A stretch of DNA of 5,435 nucleotides from an uncultured Nocardioides sp. (GCF_946885725.1 NZ_CAMPGZ010000239.1:1-5435); one strand, 5' to 3'. Numbered from the stretch's first letter, positions 1 through 5,139 are shown. Numbers and translations: made by a program. Notes: generated from the sequence alone by a model not told the origin.

Positions 1-909
1 CGACGTGAGCCGCTTGTCGACCCGGACGCTGAACCCGTCGTCGTCGGCGTCGACGCGACCGCCGGCGGACACGAGCTTGTCGAGCACGATGTCGAGGTGC
101 CGGGCCCGCCCGCCGCGGACGGTGAGGTCGCCGCCGGCGACCGCGGCCGCGAACGCCCAGGTGCCGGACACGATCCGGTCCGGGACGGTGGCGTGCTCGA
201 CCGGCCGCAGCTCGTCGACGCCGCGGACCGTGAGCGTGGAGGTGCTGATGCCGTCGACGTCGGCACCCATTGCCACGAGCATCTCGCACAGGTCGCTGAT
301 CTCCGGCTCCCTGGCGACGTTGTCGATCACGGTCTCGCCGGGGGTGAGCACCGAGGCCATCAGCAGGTTCTCGGTGGCGCCGACGCTCGGGAAGTCGAGC
401 CACAGGTTGGCGCCGCGCAGCCCGCCGGGAACCTCGGCGACGACGAAGCCGTGCTCGATGCGGACCTCGGCGCCGAGCTCGCGCAGGCCGGTGATGTGCA
501 TGTCCAGCCCGCGCGAACCGATGTTGTCCCCGCCCGGCAGCGCGACGCGCGCGCGGCCGCACCGCGCGATGAGCGGGCCGAGCACGCTGATCGACGCGCG
601 CAGACGACGTACCAGCTCGTACGGCGCCTCGTGCTTCAGCTCCTGCGGAGTGTCGACGCGCACGGTGAGCGCGGCGGGCGCCTCGCTGGTCTCCGGCTCG
701 ATGGCGACGGTCGAGCCGAGCTCCTCGAGCAGCCGCGCCATCACGTGCACGTCGAGGATGTCGGGCACGTTCGTGATCGTCGTGCGGCCCTCGGCGAGCA
801 GGGAGGCGGCCATCAGCTTCAGCGCGCTGTTCTTGGCACCGTTGACGGCGACCTCGCCGTTCAGCGGCGTCGACAGCGGACCGCCCGAGACGACCTGGAA
901 GCCTTCCAT
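1..909 (-). CDS. murA: UDP-N-acetylglucosamine 1-carboxyvinyltransferase MurA (5' part, runs off left edge)
   Basis: MurA transfers enolpyruvate from phosphoenolpyruvate to UDP-N-acetylglucosamine, the first committed step of cytoplasmic peptidoglycan precursor synthesis. The reading frame runs from ATG at 909-907 to the left edge without a stop: 303 codons of a protein that usually has about 420-440. Family signatures are clear: NGAKNSALK at residues 23-31 (the substrate-binding Lys-Asn pair is K26/N27), [10 protein letters not shown] at 104-113, [15 protein letters not shown] from about 124, and ENLLMAS and REPEISDL further on. The loop residue that is Cys in most bacteria (Cys115 in E. coli) is Asp128 here (GAC, bases 528-526). 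This is the form known from mycobacteria, linked to intrinsic fosfomycin insensitivity. The later catalytic Asp and the C-terminus lie outside the window. The gene is divergent from the PduO gene. There is no Shine-Dalgarno before the ATG, and a TAGCAT -10-like hexamer lies 7 bases upstream, so a leaderless mRNA is likely. Confidence 0.97.
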   Translation of the reverse strand, partial: MEGFQVVSGGPLSTPLNGEVAVNGAKNSALKLMAASLLAEGRTTITNVPDILDVHVMARLLEELGSTVAIEPETSEAPAALTVRVDTPQELKHEAPYELVRRLRASISVLGPLIARCGRARVALPGGDNIGSRGLDMHITGLRELGAEVRIEHGFVVAEVPGGLRGANLWLDFPSVGATENLLMASVLTPGETVIDNVAREPEISDLCEMLVAMGADVDGISTSTLTVRGVDELRPVEHATVPDRIVSGTWAFAAAVAGGDLTVRGGRARHLDIVLDKLVSAGGRVDADDDGFSVRVDKRLTS

Positions 910-916
910 CCGGCCG

Positions 917-922
917 ATGCTA
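917..922 (-). promoter_or_regulatory. Probable -10 element of a leaderless murA promoter
   Basis: On the minus strand the hexamer TAGCAT fits the actinobacterial TANNNT -10 pattern and ends 7 bases before the murA ATG. Initiation would then fall at or next to the A of the start codon, giving a leaderless transcript. This agrees with the absence of a Shine-Dalgarno. No convincing -35 hexamer is visible at 16-19 bases. This is inferred from motif and spacing only. Confidence 0.5.
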
Positions 923-954
923 GTGCCCGTCGTACTGCCCCCGGCCGGACGGCC

Positions 955-960
955 TAGGCT
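955..960 (+). promoter_or_regulatory. Probable -10 element of a leaderless promoter for the adenosyltransferase gene
   Basis: TAGGCT matches TANNNT and lies 6 bases before the ATG at 967, placing the transcription start on or beside the start codon. No purine-rich ribosome-binding site lies between them. Just upstream, 943-954 is a short dyad (GGCCG, GA, CGGCC) that overlaps the spacer and could be a regulator site. No recognisable -35 is present. Together with the opposite-strand -10 at 917-922, this makes the 57-bp gap a compact divergent promoter. Confidence 0.5.
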
Positions 961-966
961 CGAACC

Positions 967-1539
967 ATGGTCAACCTCACCCGCATCTACACGCGCACCG
1001 GAGACGCCGGCGAGACCCGTCTCGGCGACATGAGCGTCACCACCAAGAACGACCTCCGGCTGCACGCGTACGCCACGGTCGACGAGGCCAACGCCCACAT
1101 CGGCGTCGCCCTCGCGACCGGCGGTCTGGACGACGACGTGGTGAAGCTGCTGACCACGATCCAGAACGACCTCTTCGACGTCGGCGCCGACCTCTGCACC
1201 CCCGTGGTCGAGAACCCGGAGTACCCGCCGCTGCGCATCGAGCAGTCCTACGTCGACCGCCTCGAGGCCTGGTGCGACCAGTACAACGAGGACCTGCCGA
1301 AGCTGCGCTCGTTCATCCTCAACGGCGGCACCCCCGGCGCCGCCCTCCTCCACGTCGCCCGGACGGTCGTCCGCCGCGCCGAGCGCGAGGCCTGGGCGGC
1401 CTACGAGCGGCACAAGGACACGATGAACGTCCTCGCGATCACCTACCTCAACCGCCTCTCCGACCTGCTGTTCATCCTGGCCCGGCACGCCAACCGCGAG
1501 GTCGGCGACGTGCTGTGGGTGCCGGGCGGCGAGCGCTGA
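967..1539 (+). CDS. PduO-type ATP:cob(I)alamin adenosyltransferase
   Basis: This cytoplasmic enzyme transfers the adenosyl group of ATP to cob(I)alamin, making adenosylcobalamin for B12-dependent mutases and reductases. The protein has 190 residues, a normal length for this family, which forms trimers of five-helix bundles. The N-terminal ATP-binding segment TRTGDAGET is at residues 9-17, followed by AYATVDEAN at 34-42, [10 protein letters not shown] at 70-79 and FILNGG at 116-121. The helix with the active-site arginines, [11 protein letters not shown], is at 131-141; it lines up with the Arg186-Glu193 region of human [16 protein letters not shown] follows near the C-terminus. The ATG at 967 is the first start in frame and gives the standard N-terminus [13 protein letters not shown]. 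The gene is divergent from murA, an association conserved in actinobacteria. The Salmonella PduO and CobA enzymes are unrelated in fold; this is the PduO/MMAB fold. I give no symbol because cobO and pduO are used inconsistently for this family. Confidence 0.95.
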   Translation: MVNLTRIYTRTGDAGETRLGDMSVTTKNDLRLHAYATVDEANAHIGVALATGGLDDDVVKLLTTIQNDLFDVGADLCTPVVENPEYPPLRIEQSYVDRLEAWCDQYNEDLPKLRSFILNGGTPGAALLHVARTVVRRAEREAWAAYERHKDTMNVLAITYLNRLSDLLFILARHANREVGDVLWVPGGER

Positions 1540-1557
1540 GGTAGGACGGTCGGGCCG

Positions 1558-1589
1558 GTCGGGTTACCACCATCTGCTGGGAACCCGAC
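1558..1589 (+). repeat. Stem-loop in the left repeat arm, possible 3'-end element of the adenosyltransferase gene
   Basis: GTCGGGTT (1558-1565) pairs perfectly with AACCCGAC (1582-1589). Inside it are a 1x1 A/G mismatch, a CCA/TGG three-pair helix and an 8-base loop. It starts 18 bases after the stop codon of the adenosyltransferase gene, so it could terminate or protect that transcript. There is no T-tract after it, so a classical intrinsic terminator is not supported; actinobacterial terminators often lack one. Confidence 0.5.
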
Positions 1590-1653
1590 GCGTCCGGGCC
1601 GAAACTTCACGTGGGAGGCGTCAGGAACCCGTGGGGTGCTCTGTGGACAACCC
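1558..1653 (+). repeat. Left arm of a 96-bp inverted repeat flanking tadE-tadG
   Basis: This segment matches the reverse complement of 4108-4203 over 96 bases with no gaps: 79 identical positions by hand count, and 52 of the first 57. Shared landmarks in order are a stem-loop (1558-1589), GCGTCCGGGCCGAAACTTC, the CACGTG hexamer at 1608-1613, and TGTGGACAA at 1642-1650. The last is the reverse complement of the actinobacterial DnaA box TTGTCCACA. The arm begins 18 bases after the stop of the adenosyltransferase gene. The most diverged stretch is about 1615-1637. Confidence 0.93.
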
Positions 1654-1757
1654 ACGATCTGACCACTGCCGGGAATGTCCGGTTCCGGCCTTTCGGCTGC
1701 GTCGTCCCGACAGACGGGCCACATTCGTCCAGCCGGGTGGCCGGACCTCCCCCGACA

Positions 1758-1777
1758 AACGGACTGAGCGGTCCGTT
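1758..1777 (+). other. 7-bp perfect stem-loop in the tadE leader
   Basis: AACGGAC (1758-1764) pairs with GTCCGTT (1771-1777) around a 6-base loop, TGAGCG. It lies about 85 bases before the tadE start and has no T-tract, so it could be an RNA structure or a DNA dyad bound by a regulator. I recognise no known riboswitch class in it. Confidence 0.4.
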
Positions 1778-1789
1778 GGATCTTCCGCA

Positions 1790-1802
1790 TGCCGTCACGG
1801 CA
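1790..1802 (+). promoter_or_regulatory. 13-bp palindrome, possible operator
   Basis: TGCCGTCACGGCA is a perfect palindrome of two 6-base halves around a central C, about 60 bases upstream of tadE. Its size and position suit a regulator-binding site close to a promoter, but short GC-rich palindromes also arise by chance in this DNA. The regulator, if any, is unknown. Confidence 0.3.
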
Positions 1803-1826
1803 CCCCTACCGTCGTGCGCCTGGGAG

Positions 1827-1847
1827 CCATGTCTCGGGAAGACATGG
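1827..1847 (+). promoter_or_regulatory. 8-bp hairpin abutting the tadE ribosome-binding site
   Basis: CCATGTCT (1827-1834) pairs perfectly with AGACATGG (1840-1847) around the loop CGGGA. The last two stem bases (GG) are also the first bases of the Shine-Dalgarno-like GGAAAGGG at 1846-1853, which ends 7 bases before the ATG at 1861. Folding would place a stable stem directly against the ribosome-binding site and could tune translation initiation. The structure is read from sequence; the regulatory role is inference. Confidence 0.5.
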
Positions 1848-1860
1848 AAAGGGAACACGG

Positions 1861-2436
1861 ATGTTCCGTCGGACCGGGAGGGGTCCGAGTGGGCGACGCC
1901 GTGACGGCGGTGCCGTCGCGGTCGAAGCCGCCCTCATCACCCCCATCCTGCTGTTGGTCGTCTTCGGCATCGTCGAGTTCGGCCTGGTGTTCAAGGACTG
2001 GCTCGCGATCAGCTCCTCGGTGCGTGCCGGCGCCCGGATGGCCTCGGCCGAGCCGCGGGTGGCGACGTTCGCGGCCGATGCGGCCGCTCAGGTCGCCCGC
2101 GAGGGTCGCGCGATGGGCCTGGCCAACGTGCACGAGCTGTGGGTCTACAAGGCCAAGGCGGACGGGACACCGGTCGGCAGCACTGCCGGCAAGTTCGACG
2201 CCTGCACGACCTGCGTGAAGTTCCGCTGGAACGGAAGCGCGTTCGTCCAGCAGTCCTCGACGTGGCTGCACACCGCGCAGAACGCCTGCCAAGGAGACGT
2301 CAACCGCGACAACCTCGGCGTCTACGTGCTGCTCGACCACCCGTCGGTGACTGGGCTGTTCTTCGACGAGCTGGCGATCGGCGAGCACACCGTGATGTCG
2401 CTCGAGCCGATGTCGGCAACGACGGGGTGCAAGTGA
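1861..2436 (+). CDS. TadE-like pseudopilin-type membrane protein
   Basis: The 191-residue protein has the TadE/TadF layout: a basic leader (residues 1-14), then GGAVAVEAALITPILLLVVF from residue 16, one membrane helix to about residue 44, and an extracytoplasmic domain ending in LLDHPSVTGLF and HTVMSLEP, typical of TadE C-terminal parts. Gly17 followed by Glu at mature position +5 (Glu22) matches the site cut by TadV-type prepilin peptidases. The family consists of minor pseudopilins of Tad/Flp pilus systems. Four cysteines (115, 118, 143, 190) lie outside the membrane and could form two disulfides. I chose ATG 1861 because GGAAAGGG precedes it by 7 bases and it gives the expected short basic leader; an upstream in-frame ATG at 1789 adds 24 unlikely residues. 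The stop overlaps the start of the TadG-like gene by 4 bases (GTGA). No Tad ATPase, platform protein or Flp pilin lies nearby. Confidence 0.87.
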   Translation: MFRRTGRGPSGRRRDGGAVAVEAALITPILLLVVFGIVEFGLVFKDWLAISSSVRAGARMASAEPRVATFAADAAAQVAREGRAMGLANVHELWVYKAKADGTPVGSTAGKFDACTTCVKFRWNGSAFVQQSSTWLHTAQNACQGDVNRDNLGVYVLLDHPSVTGLFFDELAIGEHTVMSLEPMSATTGCK

Positions 2437-4097
2437 GGTGCCGGCACACCGAGGAGAGCGGGTACGTCGCGATCCTCGTGTGCGTGCTGGCCGTCGTGCT
2501 GTTCGGCATGGCGGCGTTCACCGTCGACGTCGGGCGCTGGTACGTACTGGCCAAGCAGGAGCAGCGCGCCGCCGACGCCGGTGCCCTGGGCGGCGTACCG
2601 CACCTGCCGGGCAACCCGACCGCCGCGTTCACGCGGGCCAAGGACCTCGCGAAGGCGAACACGTTCACCGACGGGCAGAACGGCGTGTCGGTCGCCACCG
2701 AGCTGGACGGACAGCCGACGCGGTTGAGGGTGACCGTCACCAAGACGATCAGGAACGTCTTCGGTGGGTTGCTCGGCGTGCCCGAGACCACGATCAGCCG
2801 CAGCGCGACCGCGGACTACGCCGGCCCGGTGCCGTTGGGCAGCCCGTGCAACTCCTACGGCAACGACCCGGAGAACGACACCACGAAGAAGAGCGCGAAC
2901 TGCGCCGACGCAGCACAGTTCTGGGGCAACGTCGGCAGCCCGTCGGCGCCGAAGAACAACGGTGACGCGTTCGCCAACGACGCCAGTGGCGCGAACCCCG
3001 ACTACGACCCGAACGGCTACATCTACACCGTCGAGGTGAAGAAGCCGACCGCCAACCTGGCCATCGACGTCTTCGACCCCGCGCTCATCGACGTGGGCGA
3101 CCTGTGCGACGAGAACAAGCAGAACCACAACTTCATCAAGCTCCAGCAGGCGAGCCTGCTGCAGCCCTCGACGCACACGAACCCGAAGGCCGTCGTACCC
3201 GACCCCGGCGCGCGCTACAAGCCAGGTGCCGACAGCCCCTACTGCACCGGCGACATCTCCTACACGAACCTCGACAAGAGGTTCGACGGCCAGGTGCGCA
3301 CGAAGTACACCGTGCGCGAGCACGTGCCGACCTCGAACAGCTGGGACCCGCTCTCCTACCCTGTCCGCCCGAACTGCGCCGGCGCCAAGACCTACCCCGG
3401 GTTCAGCGGCGACCTGTCGAAGACCCTGGACCGGACCCGGGACGAGTACAAGGTGAACACCCCTGAGTTCGGGCAAGGCTACGTCGCCCAGGTCTTCCGC
3501 CGCTGGGTGAACATCTGCACGGTCCCGTACGCCGCGCCGGGGACCTACCTGCTGCAGATCACCACCAACGGGCTCGGCGCCGACAGCGCCCAGGGCCACA
3601 ACCGGTTCGCGGTCAGGGCGTACTCCACGACGGACGGCACCGTGAAGGACGACGTGTCGGTGTCGGGCTACAACAAGATGGCGATGTACGCGAACCTGCC
3701 GAACGCCACGACGACGTTCTTCCTCGCCCGCATCCCGAGCGGGGCCCAGGGACACATCCTCAACGTCCGGCTCTTCGACGTCGGCGACTCGACCACGCCC
3801 GGCGAGATCCGGGTGCTGGCACCGGCCGAGTCGAGCGTGCCGTTCACGAACTGCATCGGCTCCGGCCCCGTCAGCGGGGTGCTGCCCAACTGCGAGATCA
3901 CCGCGCAGAACTCCACGCACAACGGCAAGTGGCAGGTGATCTCCGTCCCCGTGCCTGCGGCCTTCACCTGCGAGGACCTCGACCCGCAGAAGTGCTGGGT
4001 CCGGCTCAGGTACACATATGGCGCCGGCAACCAGCCGAGCGACACCACGTCGTGGCAGGCCAGCCTGGAGGGCGACCCCGTGCGGCTCGTGAGGTAG
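2433..4097 (+). CDS. TadG-like membrane-anchored extracytoplasmic protein
   Basis: The 554-residue protein opens with the TadE/G-like N-terminal anchor: ESGYVAILVCVLAVV from residue 8, a membrane helix to about residue 31, then DVGRWYVLAKQEQRAADAGA at 32-51, equivalent to the family pattern DVGR-x-Y-ADAAALAGA. About 500 residues follow outside the membrane. They are rich in Asn, Asp, Gly and Tyr, with beta-like segments such as YIYTVEVKKP, YLLQITTNG and LNVRLFDVGD. They hold exactly ten cysteines (139, 157, 225, 271, 315, 362, 474, 487, 513, 521), consistent with five disulfides. I see no von Willebrand A MIDAS motif, unlike many TadG proteins, and no second membrane helix. GTG at 2433 overlaps the tadE stop, implying translational coupling; GGGG at 2424-2427 may serve as ribosome-binding site. 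TadG proteins are linked to the Tad pilus envelope complex or surface adhesion; the exact role here is unknown. Confidence 0.83.
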   Translation: MRCRHTEESGYVAILVCVLAVVLFGMAAFTVDVGRWYVLAKQEQRAADAGALGGVPHLPGNPTAAFTRAKDLAKANTFTDGQNGVSVATELDGQPTRLRVTVTKTIRNVFGGLLGVPETTISRSATADYAGPVPLGSPCNSYGNDPENDTTKKSANCADAAQFWGNVGSPSAPKNNGDAFANDASGANPDYDPNGYIYTVEVKKPTANLAIDVFDPALIDVGDLCDENKQNHNFIKLQQASLLQPSTHTNPKAVVPDPGARYKPGADSPYCTGDISYTNLDKRFDGQVRTKYTVREHVPTSNSWDPLSYPVRPNCAGAKTYPGFSGDLSKTLDRTRDEYKVNTPEFGQGYVAQVFRRWVNICTVPYAAPGTYLLQITTNGLGADSAQGHNRFAVRAYSTTDGTVKDDVSVSGYNKMAMYANLPNATTTFFLARIPSGAQGHILNVRLFDVGDSTTPGEIRVLAPAESSVPFTNCIGSGPVSGVLPNCEITAQNSTHNGKWQVISVPVPAAFTCEDLDPQKCWVRLRYTYGAGNQPSDTTSWQASLEGDPVRLVR

Positions 4098-4131
4098 CCG
4101 GATGGACGGGTTGTCCACAGGGCTGCCCACG

Positions 4132-4161
4132 CGAAACTTGCGCAAACCACGTGAAGTTTCG
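4132..4161 (+). other. Right-arm-specific hairpin between convergent tadG and DUF2550 genes
   Basis: CGAAACTT (4132-4139) pairs perfectly with AAGTTTCG (4154-4161) around a 14-base loop. The loop-proximal sequence includes the palindrome TTGCGCAA (4138-4145). The left repeat arm lacks the matching half, so this structure arose in, or was lost from, one arm. Its place between converging genes suggests a bidirectional transcription end point, but no T-tract is present. Confidence 0.4.
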
Positions 4162-4171
4162 GCCCGGACGC

Positions 4172-4203
4172 GACGGGATCCCAGCAGCCGGTGGTATCCC
4201 GAC
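4172..4203 (-). repeat. Stem-loop in the right repeat arm, possible 3'-end element of the DUF2550 gene
   Basis: Read on the minus strand, GTCGGGAT pairs with ATCCCGTC with one T/T mismatch, then a 1x1 mismatch, CCA/TGG pairs and an 8-base loop: the same fold as 1558-1589. Three further pairs (CGC/GCG) extend it to 4169-4206. Compared with the left arm, the pair T1564-A1583 has become A-T (plus-strand bases 4197 and 4178), which preserves pairing. It starts 11 bases after the DUF2550 stop. Confidence 0.5.
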
Positions 4204-4214
4204 GCGCTCGGACG

Positions 4215-4658
4215 TCAGGCGCGGCGGGAGCGCTGGCCGGGCGGGGCGGCCTCGAGCCAGGCGAGGAAGCCGGTCAGCGCCTCGGGGCTCATCGCGACCT
4301 CGAGCGGGCCAGTGGGCGTGCGGCAGCTGACGATGATGTGGCCGGAGTAGAGCGAGTAGGACTCCACTCCCCCGGGGTCGCGGCGGCCGACGTACTCCAG
4401 CTCGGAGCGGCGGAAGACGCGGCGCGGGCGCGGGAGGAGCGAGAAGATCCGGAACCACTCGAGGTCGCCGCCGGAGTAGCGACCCAGCCCCAGAACCCAG
4501 CCGCGCCCGGCCCTACCGGACCGGACGCGGACTGAGAACTCGAAGGTGCCTCCGTGGCGCGAGATGAACCGACGGCGGACGACGAGGGCGATTCCGTAGA
4601 GCAGCACGAGCAGCAGCAGGACTCCGGCCACGTCGGCCAGCCACTGCCACCACGGCAT
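4215..4658 (-). CDS. DUF2550 family membrane-anchored protein
   Basis: The 147-residue protein belongs to an actinobacterial family of unknown function (DUF2550; M. tuberculosis Rv1312 is a relative, from memory). One membrane helix spans about residues 8-27, followed by the basic stop RRR and a soluble domain. Family landmarks are GTFEFSVRVRSGRAGRGWVL from about residue 37, the core GRYSGGDLEWFRIFSLLPRP, then a YVGRR segment, VSCRTP, and a C-terminal block EVAMSPEALTGFLAWLEAAP. The N-terminus probably faces out and the domain faces the cytoplasm, judged only from the positive residues after the helix. ATG 4658-4656 has GAGG six bases upstream. It follows atpC by 71 bases on the same strand, so it may be cotranscribed with the ATP synthase operon; this position is conserved in actinobacteria, but no function follows from it. 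Confidence 0.92.
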   Translation of the reverse strand: MPWWQWLADVAGVLLLLVLLYGIALVVRRRFISRHGGTFEFSVRVRSGRAGRGWVLGLGRYSGGDLEWFRIFSLLPRPRRVFRRSELEYVGRRDPGGVESYSLYSGHIIVSCRTPTGPLEVAMSPEALTGFLAWLEAAPPGQRSRRA

Positions 4659-4729
4659 CTACCGCCTCGCCTTCTCGCTCGCCTGGTTCGCTCGCGTCAT
4701 TTCTGGAACAGAGCCCTGGACAGAGTGTG
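4659..4729 (-). other. Short spacer between atpC and the DUF2550 gene
   Basis: These 71 bases contain no clear terminator and no good promoter. On the minus strand the half nearer DUF2550 holds imperfect repeats of CGAGCGA (about 4664-4697) that end in the GAGG ribosome-binding site. The absence of a terminator fits read-through from the atp operon. Confidence 0.4.
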
Positions 4730-5137
4730 TCAGGACGCCTTGGCCTTCTCGGCGGCGCGGATGCGGGCCTCGGCCCACGCCCGCGCCACCTTGGCCTCGG
4801 CGTCGTCGTCGTTCTCGCCCGCGGCGTGCGCACGCTCGAGGTCGGCGCGTGCCTTCTCGAGGTCGATGTCGTGGGACATCTCGGCGTGCTCGGCCAGGAT
4901 CGAGATCCGGTTGTTCGCCACCGACAGGAACCCGGCGTCGACCGCCGCGATCCACGTCTCGCCCTCCGCCGTGGTCACGTCGACCACGCCGTCGACCATG
5001 AGCGACAGCATCGGCGCGTGGTTCGGCAGGATGCCGACGTCACCCTCGGTGGTACGGGCGATGACCATGGAGGCCTCGCCCGACCACACGAGCCGGTCGG
5101 CGGCGACCAGCTCGACATGCATCAGCTTGTCGGCCAT
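4730..5137 (-). CDS. atpC: F1Fo ATP synthase epsilon subunit
   Basis: The epsilon subunit is part of the central stalk of F1, coupling gamma rotation to catalysis and restraining ATP hydrolysis. The protein has 135 residues. The N-terminal beta-sandwich carries MHVELVAADRLVWSGEA (6-22) and the signature EGDVGILPNHAP (31-42). The C-terminal part (about 88-135) is helical and charged, with DLEKARADLERA followed by an acidic GENDDDAEA linker and a final helix AWAEARIRAAEKAKA. It is longer than the shortened mycobacterial-type subunits. ATG 5137-5135 is chosen because it gives MADKLMHVEL and starts two bases after the atpD stop; a longer frame back to 5197 would add 20 residues overlapping atpD. 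The weak AGAAGAA upstream and the 2-base gap point to translation coupled to atpD. Confidence 0.97.
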   Translation of the reverse strand: MADKLMHVELVAADRLVWSGEASMVIARTTEGDVGILPNHAPMLSLMVDGVVDVTTAEGETWIAAVDAGFLSVANNRISILAEHAEMSHDIDLEKARADLERAHAAGENDDDAEAKVARAWAEARIRAAEKAKAS

Positions 5138-5139
5138 GA

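Larger units (their letters stand above)
1540..1860 (+). other. Non-coding interval between the adenosyltransferase gene and tadE
   Basis: These 321 bases hold no credible gene. The first third is the left arm of the inverted repeat (1558-1653). The rest, 1654-1860, is a hairpin-rich leader to tadE. Dyads visible by eye are CCCG/CGGG at 1706-1718, GTCC-GCC/GGC-GGAC at 1727-1746, a 7-bp stem at 1758-1777, a 13-bp palindrome at 1790-1802 and an 8-bp stem at 1827-1847. I could not place a tadE promoter: TACCGT at 1807-1812 fits TANNNT but has no -35 partner, and read-through from the upstream gene is possible. Open frames crossing the interval lack ribosome-binding sites and protein-like composition. 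Confidence 0.7.
4108..4203 (-). repeat. Right arm of the 96-bp inverted repeat flanking tadE-tadG
   Basis: This is the reverse-complement counterpart of 1558-1653, with 17 mismatches and no gaps by hand count. It begins 10 bases after the tadG stop with the DnaA-box-like TTGTCCACA (4111-4119), contains CACGTG at 4148-4153, and ends 11 bases short of the DUF2550 stop codon. Read on the minus strand, it follows DUF2550 just as the left arm follows the adenosyltransferase gene on the plus strand. A hairpin specific to this arm is listed separately. Confidence 0.93.

Noticed and set aside
5..1033. Long plus-strand open frames over murA (5-1033 and 97-957)
   Set aside because: Both translate to low-complexity Ser/Arg/Pro- or Arg/Ala/Asp-rich sequence antisense to an unmistakable MurA.
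1443..1790. Possible small proteins from both repeat arms sharing a HVKFRPG-like stretch (1443-1790 minus, 3929-4330 plus)
   Set aside because: The similarity is explained by the DNA inverted repeat. The frames overlap real genes, lack ribosome-binding sites, and the conserved DNA shows stem-preserving rather than codon-preserving changes.
1807..1812. TACCGT as the tadE -10 element
   Set aside because: It fits TANNNT but has no -35 partner at a workable distance, and such hexamers are common by chance, so it is not listed as a promoter.
1654..1826. c-di-GMP (GEMM) or other known riboswitch upstream of tadE
   Set aside because: The hallmark conserved loops of the GEMM classes are not visible; only generic hairpins are supported.
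1835..1839. CsrA/RsmA-type site in the CGGGA hairpin loop before tadE
   Set aside because: The loop lacks the full ANGGA consensus, and this regulator is generally absent from actinobacteria.
2322..4145. A 607-codon open frame antisense to tadG
   Set aside because: It is a GC-rich shadow: composition dominated by Arg, Val, Gly and Ala with no domain pattern. The opposite-strand TadG frame has a real membrane anchor and family motifs.
1558..4203. A complete insertion sequence between the repeat arms
   Set aside because: The interior encodes only the TadE/TadG-like proteins; no transposase or recombinase motifs and no clear target-site duplication outside the arms.
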